NCBI GenBank assembly: GCA_002298695.1
Contig: DBLB01000070.1
Span: forward strand, 1-13,384
Reading direction: 5' to 3'
Length of the DNA stretch: 13,384 nt
DNA from: Clostridiales bacterium UBA735
GTDB taxonomy: Bacteria; Bacillota; Clostridia; Oscillospirales; Oscillospiraceae
A program made the position numbers and the translations under genes. The notes beneath the pieces are model-generated. The model was not told where the DNA came from. It was given only the letters and a program-made list of their open reading frames with translations, and made no database searches. This document shows positions 10,150 to 13,384 of this stretch, in pieces (positions within the stretch are counted from its first letter, which is position 1; every line of letters begins with the position of its first letter).

Positions 10150-11973
10150 ATGGATATTTTGGAGGATCTGGTGAATCGACTTCCCACAAAGCCGCGTGAC
10201 GGAATGCTTCAGGCCGTGGCATCTGACTACATCGACAGTGACCTTGGCGGCGAACTGCTGATCTACGCCCGCGAATCGTATTACCCGGATGAAGATGCTT
10301 TCCAAGGGTGGTTCGACGAACCCGCGCGGGGCCGCTGGGGTGCGCGATGCACCTGCACGGCCTGCTGCGAGGACTTCTGGGCCGGATGGATCAAGGGCGG
10401 CGGGATTGCGATGGTCGTCGGAGACGACGGAAGCGCGTGGCCGGGCATCCCGGACAAAGACAGCGCGGATGTGGTCGGCTGGATAGACGAAAACGACGAT
10501 CTTTACTGCCCAATGTGCGGTGCCTCCGTACATCCGGTGCATCGGAAGAAGCTGCGCAACGGACGCACCTATCAGCTGATGGCCGGCAGCATCGAGCGCG
10601 TCGGCGATCTCGCGGTCGCCATGAGCTGGATCATAGCACGGAACGTTGACGAGTTCGGCGTGTGGGACATGGGAATCCGGCCCTTCGGTGCAATGGTGCT
10701 GCTGCCAAATGGCCGTATGAAACGGTACATGCACGAGAAGGTCAACGCCTACGGAGGCATGACCAGCCTGCCGGATTGGCGGCTGGTGAGCAACCGCGAT
10801 GATCCGTATCAGGTCAAGTATTACAGTCACGAGGCCACAAATTCGCGTAAATTCGGCGCTGCAATGTGGCGCGACCTGCCAGATCTGACCGGCTCGACCG
10901 CCGAAAAGACGGGGCTGGCCGAATACATCCGCGCCGGCGGAGAAAGGCCGGTCGTGTATCTTGATCTCTGGAAGAAGCGTCCGACGGTCGAGAACCTGAT
11001 GAAATGCGGCATGGCACGCATGATCGTCGATCGGATCAACGACTGCGTCAACCAGGCCGCCAATTATGGATTCCGCAAGACGACCGTGGAGGTCGGCGAC
11101 CTTGCGGACTGGAACTTCAAAAAGCCGCGGGAGATGCTGCACTTCACGAAGGAGGAGGTCGCCGCCTGCGGCGGATGGAACTGGACGGCGGACACCGCCG
11201 CGCTCTGGATGCTGGGCGTCAACTTCGGCCTTTGGGGCACAGGGTGTGCGAGTGAGTTTGACCGGCTGCTCAAGAAGTTCGGGAAAGAGAACATCAGACG
11301 CTATGTGGGCGAGGTCACGAACGGATACGACTTCGAGCCGCTGCCGAAGTGGGAGGCGTACCTCGAAAAGCAGCTTGAAAAGCACAGACTTCCGCGCGGG
11401 ACTGGCTTTGGCCTGCTGATCGACTACCGCAAGGAGCTGGACGAACAGGTCGACCGTCCCGGCCCGGACGAGCTCTGGCCGCGCGATCTGCGCGCCGCGC
11501 ACGACCGCATCTTCGCTGCGAAAACGCAGCGGGAGGACAAAAACAGCGCGGCGAACTTCCTCGCGGTCGCAAAGAAGTGGGCGGCGCTGGAATGGTCGGA
11601 CGGCGAGATCTGCATCCGGCTGCCGCGCTGCAACGGCGATCTGGTGCGCGAGGGACACGTCCTGCATCACTGCGTCGGCGGCTACGGAAAGACGCACCTG
11701 ACCGGCCAGCTGGTTTTGTTTGTCCGGCACGCGAGGCGGCCGGAACGGAGCTGGTTCACGCTCAACATCGATGTCCGAGGCGATAAGCCGAAGCGCATCC
11801 AGCTCCACGGCTACGGCAACGAATGGGCGCACGGCGAGCGTCTGATCATCCCGCAGCGGGTGCTGGACTTCGTGGACCGCTGGGAGAAGGAAATTTTACT
11901 CCCGGCCTTCCGGCAGGTCAGGGCTGCGGAGCTGGCCGCGAAGCCGGCCAGACGGAAGCGGGGTGCGGCGTGA
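10150..11973 (+). CDS. pcfJ: PcfJ-like protein
   Basis: A 607-residue protein. The C-terminal part has the PcfJ hallmark HVLHHCVGGY at 503-512, preceded by IRLPRCNGDLVREG and followed by strands (LVLFVRHARR, SWFTLNIDV, RIQLHGYGN) typical of the domain. The N-terminal part has cysteines that may form a zinc ribbon (CTCTACC at 67-73 with CPMC at 120-123). PcfJ was named on plasmid pCF10; its biochemical activity is not established. GAGGAGGG precedes the ATG, 12 nt after pcfK. With pcfK and the HUH Rep downstream it forms a plasmid-like block. No frameshift is visible over its length. Confidence 0.88.
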   Translation: MDILEDLVNRLPTKPRDGMLQAVASDYIDSDLGGELLIYARESYYPDEDAFQGWFDEPARGRWGARCTCTACCEDFWAGWIKGGGIAMVVGDDGSAWPGIPDKDSADVVGWIDENDDLYCPMCGASVHPVHRKKLRNGRTYQLMAGSIERVGDLAVAMSWIIARNVDEFGVWDMGIRPFGAMVLLPNGRMKRYMHEKVNAYGGMTSLPDWRLVSNRDDPYQVKYYSHEATNSRKFGAAMWRDLPDLTGSTAEKTGLAEYIRAGGERPVVYLDLWKKRPTVENLMKCGMARMIVDRINDCVNQAANYGFRKTTVEVGDLADWNFKKPREMLHFTKEEVAACGGWNWTADTAALWMLGVNFGLWGTGCASEFDRLLKKFGKENIRRYVGEVTNGYDFEPLPKWEAYLEKQLEKHRLPRGTGFGLLIDYRKELDEQVDRPGPDELWPRDLRAAHDRIFAAKTQREDKNSAANFLAVAKKWAALEWSDGEICIRLPRCNGDLVREGHVLHHCVGGYGKTHLTGQLVLFVRHARRPERSWFTLNIDVRGDKPKRIQLHGYGNEWAHGERLIIPQRVLDFVDRWEKEILLPAFRQVRAAELAAKPARRKRGAA

Positions 11974-12009
11974 TGCTGCTGCGAAAAAGGGTAAATGACG
12001 GCTGAACGG

Positions 12010-12029
12010 AGCGCCGGGAGACCGGCGCT
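12010..12029. other. Perfect hairpin with GAGA loop ahead of the Rep gene
   Basis: AGCGCCGG / CCGGCGCT form an 8-bp stem with a GAGA loop in the 96-bp gap between pcfJ and the HUH Rep gene. HUH initiators often nick within or beside a hairpin, so this is a candidate origin element. A GNRA-type RNA hairpin or a weak attenuator are alternatives; the following bases hold only a short CTTTG, not a terminator T-run. Confidence 0.4.
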
Positions 12030-12069
12030 GCTTTGAACCGGCAGAAGCGAGGAGAAAAGGAGACTGAAG

Positions 12070-12843
12070 ATGCGCAGGATCAAGCAAAGGCTCTTCTGCG
12101 GCGCGGTTTGCGAGCAGATCGTATACAGCGTCCGGGACGGTGCGGACGTCAGGACGGCGAAGCCGAAAAAGCCGCGCTTTGAAAACGAGGAGGACCGGAG
12201 AGCGCACCGCGAGGCGATCAGCCGCCGGAAGAACGCGCAGCTCATCAATGCGAATTTTTCCCCGTCGTCGTTCTACTCGACGCTGACGTTTTCGCAGGAG
12301 GACGAGGTACATACCGTGGAGGAGTGCAAGCGGGAGCGGGACAACTACTGCCGCCGGATATTACGCAGATATCCGGCGGCGAAGGTCTATCTGGTCTACG
12401 GAAAGGGAAAGCACACGGGGCGGTTCCACCTGCATATGATCTCGGACGGCATGCCGGTGGAGGAGATCGGCAGGCTCTGGGGCCGGGGCAGCGTGCTCGA
12501 CTGCAAGCCGCTGCGCAGGCACAACTGGTACAAAAACGAGAGCGGGCAGCTCGTCGACCACGGGCAGGACTACACGGGGCTGGCGAACTACCTCTTTGAC
12601 CACTGGCGCGAGGAGTTCGGCGGGCACCGCTGGAAGGCAAGCCGGACCTGCCGGAGGCCGGAGGCGGAGACGCCGACCGAGGCCGTGCGCGAGTACAGCC
12701 CGAAGCGGCCGCCGGTGGCTCCGCGCGGGTATGTGCTGGTGGAGGCCAGGGCGACGAAGTACGGCTACCAGTATTATAAATATGTCCGGCTGCCGGAGAA
12801 GGAAGAACGGGAACACAAGCGGACGGAGCGCCGCTTAAATTGA
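12070..12843 (+). CDS. HUH rolling-circle replication initiator-like protein
   Basis: A 257-residue protein with the layout of a Rep_ORF2/G2P-type replication initiator. FYSTLTFS at 68-75 is Rep motif 1. RFHLHMIS at 118-125 contains the metal-binding HUH pair His120 and His122. YTGLANYLFDHW (168-179) supplies candidate nicking tyrosines Tyr168 and Tyr174. Such enzymes nick one strand and stay attached through tyrosine to start rolling-circle replication. AAAAGGAGA lies upstream of the ATG. It stands between pcfJ and the terminase, where a double-stranded phage usually has helicase loader genes. Whether it drives phage replication or is a captured plasmid gene is unclear; a relaxase is unlikely given the length. 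Confidence 0.82.
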   Translation: MRRIKQRLFCGAVCEQIVYSVRDGADVRTAKPKKPRFENEEDRRAHREAISRRKNAQLINANFSPSSFYSTLTFSQEDEVHTVEECKRERDNYCRRILRRYPAAKVYLVYGKGKHTGRFHLHMISDGMPVEEIGRLWGRGSVLDCKPLRRHNWYKNESGQLVDHGQDYTGLANYLFDHWREEFGGHRWKASRTCRRPEAETPTEAVREYSPKRPPVAPRGYVLVEARATKYGYQYYKYVRLPEKEEREHKRTERRLN

Positions 12844-12890
12844 GCCTTGTAAATGTGTAAAGTTTTACGACGAAGGGAGGGGCGGAGGCT

Positions 12891-13097
12891 GTGAGCGATT
12901 ACTGGCATCGGGCATATGTGTGCCCGTTCTGGGAGGCGGCAGGGAAAAAGAGCATCCGGTGTGAGGATGGGTGCTCGATCTGCTTCCGGGAGAGCTGCGA
13001 CACGGCAGAGTACATCAGCCGGTATTGCGCCAGCTTCGACTATCGGAAATGCAGCATTGCGGCGGCCAAGATGCGATATTTTGACCGGCAGGGATAA
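12891..13097 (+). CDS. Small Cys-rich phage protein
   Basis: A 68-residue protein with seven cysteines: VCPFWEAAGKKSIRCEDGCS, ICFRESCDTAEYISRYCASF and KCSIAAA. The spacing CPFW...C...Y...YC...C resembles small zinc-binding proteins found just ahead of late-gene regulators and terminases in Clostridia phages; the role is unknown. The GTG start is chosen because AGGGAGG (12874-12880) lies 10 nt upstream. The upstream gap carries GTAAA/TTTAC (about 12860-12870), a minor palindrome. Confidence 0.72.
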   Translation: MSDYWHRAYVCPFWEAAGKKSIRCEDGCSICFRESCDTAEYISRYCASFDYRKCSIAAAKMRYFDRQG

Positions 13098-13117
13098 AAA
13101 TACAGGAACAACAGGAC

Positions 13118-13142
13118 GCGCGCGGGGATGGCCCGGGCGCGC
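13118..13142. other. GC-rich hairpin upstream of the terminase gene
   Basis: GCGCGC at 13118-13123 and 13137-13142 pair, with an inner GGG/CCC and a 2-nt bulge. No strong T-run follows, so it is a poor terminator. It stands between the early genes and the packaging module and could be an attenuator or a packaging signal; neither is demonstrated. Confidence 0.35.
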
Positions 13143-13203
13143 TTCTGGCGTGGGGTGAAAAGTGAAAAGGCATGGTTTATGCTAAAAAGGGAGGTGATGC
13201 TGG

Positions 13204-13384
13204 ATGGGACGGAAACCGACATTCGCATCGGCAGAGGAAATGCAGGAGAAGATCGACGCGTATTTTGAAGGCTGTGAGGCGAAGCTGCTGCGGGACCGGA
13301 ACGGGGATCCGATGCTGAACAAAAACGGCGAACCGGTCTACATCGGCGGGAAGCCGCTGACGATGGCGGGGCTTGCGCTTGCGC
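13204..13384 (+). CDS. Terminase small subunit (3' end cut by window)
   Basis: The first 60 residues are visible and the frame is open to the window end. MGRKPTFASAEEMQEKIDAY, a helix that continues into CEAKLLRDRNGDPMLNKNGE, and PVYIGGKPLTMAGLALA match the N-terminal helix-turn-helix region of a common phage terminase small subunit family, which recognises DNA packaging sites and partners the large-subunit ATPase/nuclease. GGGAGGTGAT precedes the ATG. It opens the late packaging module, whose other genes are outside the window. A related DNA-packaging protein of the same family is the only real alternative. Confidence 0.85.
   Translation, partial: MGRKPTFASAEEMQEKIDAYFEGCEAKLLRDRNGDPMLNKNGEPVYIGGKPLTMAGLALA

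Larger units (their letters stand above)
1000..13384 (+). mobile_element. Prophage, left part (integrated in cotJC; right end outside window)
   Basis: From the cotJC junction to the window end the gene order is that of a temperate phage: large serine integrase, addiction modules, CI-like repressor with divergent promoters, a long run of small early genes, a replication-like module, and the start of a terminase small subunit. The boundary at about 1000 is set by loss of CotJC homology. Capsid, tail and lysis genes and attR would lie to the right. A degenerate prophage or an integrative element that has kept packaging genes cannot be excluded from this half alone. Confidence 0.88.

Noticed and set aside
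9031..11832. A 933-codon open frame on the minus strand across DUF3102, pcfK and pcfJ
   Set aside because: It is antisense to three well-supported genes with good ribosome binding sites; GC-rich codon bias keeps the opposite frame open. No recognisable domains.
11973..12005. A 10-codon open frame after pcfJ as a leader peptide
   Set aside because: It overlaps the pcfJ stop and no attenuator structure with a T-run follows; too short to support.

Overview
The window is the left end of a prophage in a spore-forming, fairly GC-rich member of the Clostridia, probably a gut Oscillospiraceae/Ruminococcaceae-type organism. The host identity is inferred from the cotJ spore-coat genes, the strong AGGAGG ribosome binding sites and the kind of phage genes present; no species can be named from the sequence.

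Host part (1-about 1000): the last 40 codons of NAD-dependent DNA ligase (ligA), a hairpin-rich spacer, a fused cotJA-cotJB spore-coat gene, and the first 33 or so codons of cotJC. The cotJC reading frame stops fitting the family exactly at an 18-nt imperfect palindrome (989-1006). A large serine recombinase gene ends 15 bp further on. The natural reading is that a prophage has integrated into cotJC, a mother-cell sporulation gene, much as the skin element sits in sigK. The right junction lies outside the window.

Lysogeny part (1022-about 5310): the leftward serine integrase with its own promoter; the rightward hicAB toxin-antitoxin pair with an operator palindrome in its promoter; a leftward dinJ-yafQ toxin-antitoxin pair; a leftward Cro/CI-type repressor; and a divergent promoter region with three copies of TGTTTTGTC, two of them over the opposing -35 boxes. 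Rightward transcription then enters a 54-bp leader repeat and a roughly 360-nt region with no convincing gene, closed by a 29-position inverted repeat. This is either a large structured RNA or a small non-autonomous insertion. A leftward winged-helix/transmembrane protein gene follows, then the second copy of the leader repeat.

Early rightward operon (5423-13097): many small, tightly packed phage genes, often overlapping by a few bases, interrupted by one leftward gene with its own promoter (5698-5958). Recognisable members are a DUF1064 PD-(D/E)XK nuclease-like protein, several small Cys-rich proteins, a DUF3102 coiled-coil protein, PcfK-like and PcfJ-like proteins, and an HUH replication-initiator-like protein. 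PcfK, PcfJ and HUH Rep are plasmid-flavoured and occupy the place where a phage replication module is expected. In the middle (7714-8096) lies a second gene-free stretch made almost entirely of successive perfect hairpins, a candidate structured RNA. The window ends inside a terminase small-subunit gene, the start of the packaging module.

Strongest leads: the prophage interruption of cotJC, the two large structured noncoding regions, the leader repeat that brackets the first of them, and the plasmid-like replication module. All functions are inferred from sequence alone; no database search was run.
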